A stretch of 64,000 bases of DNA. It comes from a virus. Below the pieces are notes generated by a model. The model was given only the letters and a program-made list of their open reading frames with translations. It was not told the DNA's origin and ran no database searches. Shown here one piece after another: positions 1 through 7,864 of the stretch (position 1 is the stretch's first letter; every line of letters begins with the position of its first letter). Location of the stretch: the IMG/VR virus record IMGVR_UViG_3300032238_000599, positions 62,001-126,000 of that record; one strand, 5' to 3'. The translations under genes and the position numbers were made by a program.

Positions 1-530
1 AAGAAGCTTCGGGTATTACACAACAACTTATCGGTACAGGTAATGGCGCTACTACATATTTTGGTGTATTAAATCCGGCTCCTCCGGCTACAGTTCAAAG
101 CGGTTTTTCTTGGGGCGCACAAAATATTATTGTGTTAATTGAAAACGTAGTACAAATTAGTACAACTAATTATGATGTTGTACAAAATCCTACACCAACA
201 CTAACAGCCACAGGTACTAATCTATCTGGCGCAACAACTATTAATGTTACTCCAACAAATAATGCGGCAACAAATTTTACTAACACACTACCAAACATTA
301 AAGCTGGAGCAACTGTTACTGCTACAGTTTTAGGAAGTCCAGCATTTGCCGCAAATACAACAGTACAAACTGTTGGAACTAGTAGTTTTACAATTAACAA
401 TGCTACGCTACAAGCAATTCCTCCAGGAACAACAATTACTATAACTTTACCTTCAGGGTATTACGTTAACTTTACATCACCGGCAACACTCAGCAAATCT
501 ATTACAGTACTACACGGTTTTGACAAGTAA
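1..530 (+). CDS. Partial virion structural protein, C-terminal end (probable tail fibre/adhesin)
   Basis: The reading frame is open from the left edge and stops with TAA at 528-530, so only the last ~175 residues are present. The readable part is Thr/Asn/Ala/Val-rich with short beta-like stretches and no Cys, the composition of a phage fibre shaft. An internal ATG lies at 132, but the frame continues upstream without a stop, so 132 is not taken as the start. It directly precedes a row of tail-fibre-type genes on the same strand, which supports a structural role. I do not recognise a named family. The assignment rests on composition and context only. Confidence 0.6.
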   Translation, partial: EASGITQQLIGTGNGATTYFGVLNPAPPATVQSGFSWGAQNIIVLIENVVQISTTNYDVVQNPTPTLTATGTNLSGATTINVTPTNNAATNFTNTLPNIKAGATVTATVLGSPAFAANTTVQTVGTSSFTINNATLQAIPPGTTITITLPSGYYVNFTSPATLSKSITVLHGFDK

Positions 531-536
531 CTAGCT

Positions 537-559
537 CTCCATAAATACTATATATGGAG
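537..559 (+). promoter_or_regulatory. Hairpin sequestering the ribosome binding site, with the late promoter inside it
   Basis: CTCCATA at 537-543 is complementary to TATGGAG at 553-559, with a 9-nt loop. The 3' arm carries GGAG (556-559), the likely Shine-Dalgarno of the gene at 566. A transcript started from the late promoter would begin near 553 and lack the 5' arm. Read-through RNA from upstream would form the hairpin. Confidence 0.5.
541..547 (+). promoter_or_regulatory. T4-type late promoter (ATAAATA) for the 828-aa gene
   Basis: The element ATAAATACT lies 18 nt before the ATG at 566. T4 late promoters are TATAAATA at about -13 to -6, which would put the transcript start near 553. The element lies across the 5' arm and loop of the hairpin described at 537-559. 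Confidence 0.6.
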
Positions 560-565
560 CGATAA

Positions 566-3052
566 ATGCCAGAAATAGGAAAAATCTCAGGACAACTACT
601 AGCAGATGATCTTGCAAGAGACGGCTGGAACTTATCGTTCGACTCAGATTTATTATACCTAGATGTTCGTAACCGACGCATTGGTGCAAAGAACACTGGA
701 CCTACTGAAGCTTTCTTAGTATCCGGCGACATTAAAACTACTGACTTGTTAGTAGACACAAGAGCAGATATAGCAGATACTGCTTGGTATAGTAATACTA
801 TTCAAAATGCTACCGGTGGCCTTGTTTTAACAGCTACTGGACTGAATCCTATAGTGTATGCTACTGGATGGAGAACAGGTTCCGAGGCAAGTCCACAACT
901 TGATGTTCGCTCAAATAATATTACAAACTTAGTATCCGGGCAAGATATTAATTTGTTGCCGACTGGTACAGGTAAAGTAATTGTTAATAGTAGTGTAGAT
1001 ATTTTTGGTAACTTACACGCCACGGGAAATATTACATTTACCGGTGATTCAATTACTATTGGTGACAATGATTCTGATAGCGTTGATTTTAAAGCTGACA
1101 TTGCTTCTAATATTAGGCCAGATGTAACTGAAACAAACAGTTTAGGTACAAGCAACAATCGCTGGTTAAATTTATACACAAAAAACATTACAGCACCGAC
1201 AATAAATGCTGGTCCTAATTTATATGAAGGAACTATTAATTTAGGATTACGTCAAGGTAAAAGTTGGTATGTCAGCGTAAATGGCAACGACACTAATGAC
1301 GGCAATCATCAAAGCGGACCGTTTTTAACAATCACTAGAGCACTATTAGCCGCACAAGCTAACGATACTATTTTTATATTTCCCGGAACTTATACTGAAG
1401 TTACTCCAATGACTATTCCATCCGGAGTAAGTGTTAAAGGATTAGATATACGAACTGTTATTATTCAACCTACTAGTGGCACAAGGAATAAAGATATATT
1501 TTTGTTAAATGGCGAAACTACAGTTGAAGACCTAACAATTCAAAATTTTGAATATGACAACGTGAACAATACTGGGTATGCATTTAAGTTTGCTAATAAT
1601 ATGACCGTGGTTAGTCGTAGCCCTTATATTAGAAATGTTACAATCTTAACGTATGGCAGTTCGGTAAGATTAGCAACAAACCTACCAGAAGATCCAAGAG
1701 GATACCTTGCAGGTGATGCAGGCCGTGCTGCCTACATTGACGGTTCAGTGGTTAACTCCGAAAGTAAAGAAGCTACTATGCTATTTCATTCTTTAACTTG
1801 TATTTGTCCCGGAACAGAAACTGTTGTAATGACTAACGGAGTAAGAGTAGAATGGTTAAATTCTTTTACTTACTTCGCTGAAAAAGGATTATATGCTACA
1901 CAAGGCACACTAGGTTTTGCTAGCCTTGGTGTTAAATTTGGAGCTGAATTAAGATCTATTAATAGTGCCAATGTCTACGGAGATTGGGCCGCATACGGCA
2001 ATGGCGCAAATGTTATTATGTATCTAGTAGGGCACAACTTTGCCTATGTTGGTACAGAATATAGAGCAATTAATGATCCAACTGATGCAGACGAAGGCCG
2101 ACAAGCTCAGCGATTAAATGGCGCACAAATATATTATCAAAGTGTTGATCAAAGTGGTAATGTAAGAGTAGGCAATGTTTTTAAGGTAGTAGGGGACACT
2201 GGTAATATTGTTTTTACTGGTACTAACTTCCAACTTAATAACGGTAGTATTGAATTTTTTAGTGGATCTAGTACAACTTACATTGATAAATTAGAAATTG
2301 ACACTGGAAACATTTTTATCTCTGGTAATCAAATTGATACATTTTCGGGTAACTTAGAATTAAGTCCTACTTCAGGTATCGTTAATTTAAGTTCTGTATC
2401 ATCATTTATTACACCTATTGGAAATACTGCATCAGAACTCTCAATACTTGGCGGCATACGATATAATACGTCTGTATCAAATTATGAAGGTTACACAGCT
2501 TCTGGATTCAAAGGATTTTACGGGCTTTTAGATTCAACTAGAACTACTAAAATTACCCCAGAACTTACTCCAGGCGCCGGAGATAAAACAATTAGAATGT
2601 ATGCTAACAACGATTTAAAAATTAGCATTACAGATACTAAAACAACATTTAAAGATTTAACTATTGGAGACTTGGCATTTTCAACAAGTCAGTTAACAGT
2701 TAATAACAGTCAAGATTTAACTCTAACTCCTACAGGAACTGGACAAGTTTACTTTAGTAATGTTACTCCGTATACAGACACTATTGAAGATATAACAACA
2801 GATGCTGTTTTTAACTTTAGTCAAACAGGATCTGGATTTTTTAAACTTGACACACCTGCTGTGGGATTTCCGTCAGGCGATAATAACGATCAGCCTCTAG
2901 TACCTGAAATAGGCATGCATCGTTACAACACAGAAGTCCCACAATTTGAACTTTGGAACGGCACAGCTTGGGTACCAGCAACTGGTACAGACGTTGTTAG
3001 CGAAGACGATATGCGCGAATACACCAACTTTTGGTCACTGATCTTAGGTTAA
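566..3052 (+). CDS. Beta-helix tail fibre/tailspike-like structural protein (828 aa)
   Basis: Probable virion adhesin. The N-terminal ~45 residues (IGKISGQLLADDLARDG, then LSFD..LLYLDV..RRIG) are nearly repeated in the next gene and look like a shared attachment or capping motif. Residues ~230-520 begin with WYVSVNGNDTNDG and PFLTITRAL, then GTYTE and IQPTSGTRNKD, the usual signature of a right-handed parallel beta-helix (pectin-lyase-like, DUF1565-type). The C-terminal third has LxLTPTGTGQVYFS and IGMHRYNTEVPQFELWNG segments typical of phage fibre shafts and tips. The start is supported by GGAG 7 nt upstream and by a late promoter. It is paralogous to the 1339-aa gene, which carries an insertion absent here. 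The receptor and any enzymatic activity are unknown. Confidence 0.75.
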   Translation: MPEIGKISGQLLADDLARDGWNLSFDSDLLYLDVRNRRIGAKNTGPTEAFLVSGDIKTTDLLVDTRADIADTAWYSNTIQNATGGLVLTATGLNPIVYATGWRTGSEASPQLDVRSNNITNLVSGQDINLLPTGTGKVIVNSSVDIFGNLHATGNITFTGDSITIGDNDSDSVDFKADIASNIRPDVTETNSLGTSNNRWLNLYTKNITAPTINAGPNLYEGTINLGLRQGKSWYVSVNGNDTNDGNHQSGPFLTITRALLAAQANDTIFIFPGTYTEVTPMTIPSGVSVKGLDIRTVIIQPTSGTRNKDIFLLNGETTVEDLTIQNFEYDNVNNTGYAFKFANNMTVVSRSPYIRNVTILTYGSSVRLATNLPEDPRGYLAGDAGRAAYIDGSVVNSESKEATMLFHSLTCICPGTETVVMTNGVRVEWLNSFTYFAEKGLYATQGTLGFASLGVKFGAELRSINSANVYGDWAAYGNGANVIMYLVGHNFAYVGTEYRAINDPTDADEGRQAQRLNGAQIYYQSVDQSGNVRVGNVFKVVGDTGNIVFTGTNFQLNNGSIEFFSGSSTTYIDKLEIDTGNIFISGNQIDTFSGNLELSPTSGIVNLSSVSSFITPIGNTASELSILGGIRYNTSVSNYEGYTASGFKGFYGLLDSTRTTKITPELTPGAGDKTIRMYANNDLKISITDTKTTFKDLTIGDLAFSTSQLTVNNSQDLTLTPTGTGQVYFSNVTPYTDTIEDITTDAVFNFSQTGSGFFKLDTPAVGFPSGDNNDQPLVPEIGMHRYNTEVPQFELWNGTAWVPATGTDVVSEDDMREYTNFWSLILG

Positions 3053-3062
3053 CCGCTTAAAG

Positions 3063-3069
3063 ATAAATA
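3063..3069 (+). promoter_or_regulatory. T4-type late promoter (ATAAATA) for the 1339-aa gene
   Basis: ATAAATACT lies 19 nt upstream of the ATG at 3089, directly after the stop of the previous gene. No clear Shine-Dalgarno is visible in the short leader. Confidence 0.55.
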
Positions 3070-3088
3070 CTAAAACTGGTGTATATCT

Positions 3089-6000
3089 ATGGCTATTGGG
3101 CAAATTTCCGGACAACTACTAAAAGACGACTTACAACGTGATGGTCGTAACCTGTCTTTTGACACAAATTTACTATTTTTAGATGTTGTTAATCGACGCA
3201 TTGGTATTAATAATGCATCTCCTACAGATGCTGTAGACGTTACTGGTAGAACTCGTTCTACAAATTTAAAAGTTAATACTCAAGCAGATATTGCTAGTAT
3301 TACAGTTAACACAAATACTATTACATCAAATACTGGAACACTAAGTCTTAATCCTAGTGCGCCAAATGCTGTTGTTGTACAAGCAAAATTACAAGTTGAC
3401 AACTTAGAACTTACATCAAATAATATTAATGCGTTAGGAACTAACAAAGATATTAATATTAATCCAACAGGATCAGGTAAACTTGTTATAGGTACAGCAC
3501 TATCAAACAAAGATGTATTAATTAATGGTAGTTTACATGCTACTGGAAATATTACGTTTAGTGATGGTGGCGCAGGAACAATTCAATTTGGTGATGCTAA
3601 CACTGATAGCATTACTTTTAATGCCGATGTTATTTCTGACATTAGACCCGATCAAACAGAATTATATAGTTTAGGTACTACTGACAATCGTTGGTTAAAC
3701 ACTTACACTAAAAACTTATACACAACAAATTTAAACGCAACTACAATTACCTTAGCTAATGGGATTAATTTAAGTTTAGCTCAAGGAAAGACATGGTATG
3801 TAGCAACTAATGGAGGTGATACTAAATTAGGTAATCATCAAAACGATCCGTTTGCTTCTGTAACAAAGGCATTAACAGTTGCTCAACCAGGTGATACAAT
3901 TTATATCTATCCAGGAACATATACAGAAACGTTTCCAATGTCAGTTCCAGCAGGAGTAACTGTTAAAGGTGCTGGCATTCGTTCAGTTTTAATTCAACCT
4001 ACTAGTGGAACACGCAATAAAGACGGATTTTTAATTACCGGTGAAGTTACTATTGAAGATTTAACCCTTGCTAATTTTGAATATGACAGCATAGGCAATA
4101 CTGGTTATGGTTTTAGATTAAAGTCAGGATTTAAAGTATCTAGTCGTAGTCCCTATATTAGAAACTGCTCGGTAATTACGGCAGGTAGCACAGTTCGACT
4201 AGCAACCAATCCAGCCAACGATCCAAGAGGATTCTTAGCAGGAGACGCAGGTCGTGGCGCATTATTTGATGGTAGCGTTGCAGACGCTACTAGCAAAGAC
4301 GTAAGTGTATTATTTCACTCTACAACTTTTATTACACCAGGCGCAACTTGTATACGAGTTAGTAACGGTGTTAAAATTGAGTGGTTGAATAGTTTTATCT
4401 ACTTTGCTGATAAAGGTTTTGATATACAAACAAACTTAGGAAGCGCAGGTGGACAATTTGGTACAGCTCAAGTAGGATTAAAAATTCCTGCATCGGGGAG
4501 AGTAGGAACGTGGAACGTTGGCAACACATTAACTTATTATGATACCGATGGCACAACTGTTCTAGCCACAGGAACTATTGCAAGTATTTCAGGCGACTGG
4601 GTTTATATAACAGGCTATCAAACCGGATTTATAACTATATCTGATCGCGTGGGAAAAACTGTTTTTATAGCAGGTGATGCAAAATTATCTACAGCACAGA
4701 AAAAATTTAATACAGCAAGTTTAGTATTAGACGGAACAGGGGATTATATTAATCTTGGATCTGATCCTGATTTTGGATTTGGACTAGCAAACCGACCGTC
4801 AAAGCCTATAGCTGTAACTGGTAACACAGTTGTTAGTGCAACACAAAGTAAGTTTGGTGGAGCAAGTGTCTTCTTTGATGGTACTGGCGATTATATTAGT
4901 ACTACAATACCATATGCAGACCTTGGGTTTGGCACTGGCGAATACACTATCGAGTTTTGGGCATATAGAACTGTAACTCAGTTAGGCACAATTATCGATT
5001 TCCACCCAAGCGGCGCTGGAAATTATCATCAAGTTAACCTAAGTTCCACTGGACTTTTAAGATACTCTATCAATGGCGCAACAGTTATTACTGGAGCAAC
5101 TCTTACACTAAACACATGGTGCCATGTTGCAATAACACGTTCAGGCACCAGCGTTAAAATGTTCTTTAATGGAAACCAAACTGGGGTTACATATACCGAC
5201 AGCACAAATTATCCAGCAAGCGCATTAACTATTGGATCAAGTAATCTTGGTGCTAACGGTTATGGCGGTTACTTAGACGAAGTTAGAATTAGTAATAATG
5301 CAAAATATACAGGAACGTTCATTACTCCTGCAGCCTCGTTTACTCCTGATATCAATTCTGTATTCTTAATGCATGGCGACTCAACTATTTCAGACGATGC
5401 AGATGATCAAACAGTTGGCGAATTTGCATTAGAATCTTGGGTGTATCCTACTACAACAGGAACTACTAAAGTTTTATTTGATTTAAGGGCAACTGCTGGC
5501 GATACTGATGGTATAGTAGTTGGAATTAACAGTTCTAATCAATTATATTTTTACTTAAATGGCAGCAACAGAATAGGGCCTGCAGGGACTATTAACATTG
5601 CTGTCTGGACACATATTGCACTAACAAGGGTCGGCGGCTTTACAAAATTATTTGTTAACGGAATTCAAGTAGGAACTTCGTATATTGATACAAATAACTA
5701 CTCTCAAAGAGGAGTTAGAATAGGTGCAGACATTGATGGTAACAATCTTTTCACAGGATATATTGACGAAATTAGAATTTCAAAAGGAGCAGGACGATAC
5801 TCTGCTACCTTTACACCCCTTGCCTCTGAGTTTGCTAGTGATGCTAAAACAGTATTGTTGTTGCATTTGAACGGTGCAAATAATTCTACTACTTTAACAG
5901 ATGATGGAGTTAGAAGACAAGATCTTAGAACCAGCACAGGTGGAACTGCAACTATTATAACTTATGCCGACTACACTAAGTTTGGCGCAGAGATTAGAAG

Positions 6001-7108
6001 TATTGGTTCGGCAAACGTTTACGGTAATTACGGTTTTGTTGGAGATGGCCCAGGATGTATAGCCTACTTAGTAGGACATAATTTAGCCTATGTAGGTGCT
6101 GGAAGATTCTCTAATAACGATCCAACTAGTCAAATTAAAGCAAATGAAATTGTAAAAACAAATGGCGCTAAGATATATTTTTCAAGCATTGACAATATCG
6201 GAAACTATAGAGTTGGTGATTATTTTGAAATTGATCAAAAGAACGGAAACGTAACATTTAACGGTGCGTCTTTCAATATTCCGTCACAGGCAGCTATTAC
6301 GTTAACTGACGGTGTTAATACTACAATTCTAGATGCAACAAAAGTACAAACAGGAAATATTGTTCTTAGTGGAAATACAATCTCTACTCTTAGCGGAGAT
6401 TTAAATCTAACAGCATACAGCGGTGTTGTTCGAATTAATAGCACTAATAATTTTATTATCCCAGTAGGAACTACTTTACAAAGACCTAGTCCTGGATCTA
6501 ATGGAATGATTAGATACAATACTACAGAAAGTTGGTATGAAGGATATAGCGGAAGCCAGTGGGTCCCGTTTGGTGTAGTATCAGATTTAACAAGAACAAC
6601 ACAGATTCTTACAGACGTTACTCCAGGAGATCAAACATTAAGCTTCTATGCTAACAATACCCTTGCCGCAACACTAACAAGTACTGCATTTAATGTTAAT
6701 AGAGTAAACGTTGGAAATTTTGATATATCTAGCAATACAATTACACCAGTAACATCTAACACAGATATCAGTATTCAACCCACCGGTACTGGCGGAACAC
6801 GTATATCAAATATAAGAATAAGTACTAATACAATTGAAAATACTACCAATAACGCTATAACTACAATTAAAACCAACGGCGACGGTTATGTAAAATTTAC
6901 TGGAGTTAACGGTGTTGTTATTCCAGTTGGTGACAACTTAAATAGACCTTCAAGCCCGGTAACTGGTTTAATTCGTTACAATACACAGCTTGGTACAACT
7001 GAATTGTATGATGGAACTCAGTGGGGCGGACTAAGCGGACAGTCTGGTGCTATTACAATTGGTACTGCTCAAGATATTGCGATCGCAATGGTGATCATTT
7101 TAGGATAA
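3089..7108 (+). CDS. Beta-helix tail fibre protein with nested LamG/concanavalin-like domains (1339 aa)
   Basis: A paralogue of the 828-aa gene. It shares the N-terminal GQISGQLLKDDLQRDGRN motif, the beta-helix entry WYVATNGGDTKLGNHQNDPF (~residue 232) and the KFGAEIRSI block. About 520 residues (~445-963) are inserted between the ADKG and KFGAEIRSI positions of the common scaffold. The insert carries LamG-type carbohydrate-binding signatures: FDGTGDYI, YTIEFWAY, WCHVAITRSG, GYLDEVRISN, and again FALESWVYP, WTHIALTRVGG, GYIDEIRISKG. The first half of one LamG (~537-565) is separated from its second half (~771-939) by a complete LamG (~587-769). A role in binding host surface glycans is likely. 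The C-terminus has two IRYNT..... tip-like repeats. Confidence 0.75.
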   Translation: MAIGQISGQLLKDDLQRDGRNLSFDTNLLFLDVVNRRIGINNASPTDAVDVTGRTRSTNLKVNTQADIASITVNTNTITSNTGTLSLNPSAPNAVVVQAKLQVDNLELTSNNINALGTNKDININPTGSGKLVIGTALSNKDVLINGSLHATGNITFSDGGAGTIQFGDANTDSITFNADVISDIRPDQTELYSLGTTDNRWLNTYTKNLYTTNLNATTITLANGINLSLAQGKTWYVATNGGDTKLGNHQNDPFASVTKALTVAQPGDTIYIYPGTYTETFPMSVPAGVTVKGAGIRSVLIQPTSGTRNKDGFLITGEVTIEDLTLANFEYDSIGNTGYGFRLKSGFKVSSRSPYIRNCSVITAGSTVRLATNPANDPRGFLAGDAGRGALFDGSVADATSKDVSVLFHSTTFITPGATCIRVSNGVKIEWLNSFIYFADKGFDIQTNLGSAGGQFGTAQVGLKIPASGRVGTWNVGNTLTYYDTDGTTVLATGTIASISGDWVYITGYQTGFITISDRVGKTVFIAGDAKLSTAQKKFNTASLVLDGTGDYINLGSDPDFGFGLANRPSKPIAVTGNTVVSATQSKFGGASVFFDGTGDYISTTIPYADLGFGTGEYTIEFWAYRTVTQLGTIIDFHPSGAGNYHQVNLSSTGLLRYSINGATVITGATLTLNTWCHVAITRSGTSVKMFFNGNQTGVTYTDSTNYPASALTIGSSNLGANGYGGYLDEVRISNNAKYTGTFITPAASFTPDINSVFLMHGDSTISDDADDQTVGEFALESWVYPTTTGTTKVLFDLRATAGDTDGIVVGINSSNQLYFYLNGSNRIGPAGTINIAVWTHIALTRVGGFTKLFVNGIQVGTSYIDTNNYSQRGVRIGADIDGNNLFTGYIDEIRISKGAGRYSATFTPLASEFASDAKTVLLLHLNGANNSTTLTDDGVRRQDLRTSTGGTATIITYADYTKFGAEIRSIGSANVYGNYGFVGDGPGCIAYLVGHNLAYVGAGRFSNNDPTSQIKANEIVKTNGAKIYFSSIDNIGNYRVGDYFEIDQKNGNVTFNGASFNIPSQAAITLTDGVNTTILDATKVQTGNIVLSGNTISTLSGDLNLTAYSGVVRINSTNNFIIPVGTTLQRPSPGSNGMIRYNTTESWYEGYSGSQWVPFGVVSDLTRTTQILTDVTPGDQTLSFYANNTLAATLTSTAFNVNRVNVGNFDISSNTITPVTSNTDISIQPTGTGGTRISNIRISTNTIENTTNNAITTIKTNGDGYVKFTGVNGVVIPVGDNLNRPSSPVTGLIRYNTQLGTTELYDGTQWGGLSGQSGAITIGTAQDIAIAMVIILG

Positions 7109-7112
7109 GAAC

Positions 7113-7439
7113 ATGGCAACAAATTTAAAAAACGCACTATACTCAGAATTAGGAACTACGCCTACAACAGTAGTAACTACAATTTCAAACGGTAAAACAA
7201 CGGTCATCGGTTTAAGTTTAACAAACTTATTAGAAATTCCAGTTCTAGCAAGTATTCAATTAGATGACGGTGTTACGGCCGCGTATTTTTTAAAGAATGT
7301 GGTTGTACCACCTAATCAAAGTTTACGAGTAATTAATGGCGGAGAAAAATTAGTGTTAGGTGTCAGTACAGATGTAATCATCGAAGCCAGCGAAGATATA
7401 AGTTTAGATCTTGTAATGAGTTACGTTGAAATTGTTTAA
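7113..7439 (+). CDS. Small structural protein of the fibre region (108 aa)
   Basis: Starts 4 nt after the upstream stop (TAAGAACATG), so translation is probably coupled. The protein is beta-rich and hydrophobic, with no Cys. Segments such as TTVIGLSLTNLLEIPV, VVVPPNQSLRVI and LDLVMSYVEIV suggest a compact beta-sandwich like those of small fibre-associated or trimer-capping proteins in aquatic T4-like phages. It resembles the 115-aa protein at 24826 in size, in position after a large fibre gene, and in composition. I do not recognise a named family. Confidence 0.6.
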   Translation: MATNLKNALYSELGTTPTTVVTTISNGKTTVIGLSLTNLLEIPVLASIQLDDGVTAAYFLKNVVVPPNQSLRVINGGEKLVLGVSTDVIIEASEDISLDLVMSYVEIV

Positions 7440-7451
7440 AGGATAAAAATT

Positions 7452-7811
7452 ATGACTTACTATATTGGAAATGAATCACTAGGTGATGTACAAGGCGGAA
7501 ATCCTAGATATTTTTACGCCTTACGTAGAACAGATGACGGAACTTTGTACTTTACAAGAATTGACCAGTTAACAAACCCAGATGCTGAAGCAATTATCAA
7601 CAACCCGGGTTTAGCTCAAAACGATTTTACTGAATTTGAATATGGTGTTGACTTCTTCGACGGGCGTTTAGAAGAAGATCACAGTCGCCCTTACAGTAAT
7701 ATGCAGTATGACCAATATCGTTGGGACAATCAAAACATCTATTATTATCTAAACGATAACGGCGAGTTTGTGGTTAGAATTAATAAAGTGTATTCAAATT
7801 ACCCAGCTTAA
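7452..7811 (+). CDS. Small structural/hypothetical protein (119 aa)
   Basis: Preceded by AAGGATAAAAATT, an SD-like AAGGA 10 nt before the ATG, in the same transcript as the 108-aa gene. The protein is acidic and rich in Tyr, Asn and Asp (YFYALRRTDDGTLYFTRIDQL, YDQYRWDNQNIYYYLNDNGE). No signal peptide or transmembrane segment is visible. Placement between fibre genes suggests a virion or fibre-assembly role. The family is not recognised. Confidence 0.55.
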   Translation: MTYYIGNESLGDVQGGNPRYFYALRRTDDGTLYFTRIDQLTNPDAEAIINNPGLAQNDFTEFEYGVDFFDGRLEEDHSRPYSNMQYDQYRWDNQNIYYYLNDNGEFVVRINKVYSNYPA

Positions 7812-7819
7812 CGCAACGA

Positions 7820-7826
7820 ATAAATA
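7820..7826 (+). promoter_or_regulatory. T4-type late promoter (ATAAATA) for the 2672-aa fibre
   Basis: AATAAATAC lies 38 nt before the ATG at 7865. The leader then contains AAGGA (7853-7857), a normal ribosome binding site. Confidence 0.6.
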
Positions 7827-7864
7827 CAAAATAGAGTAAAAATTACAGTAACAAGGATACTTTA

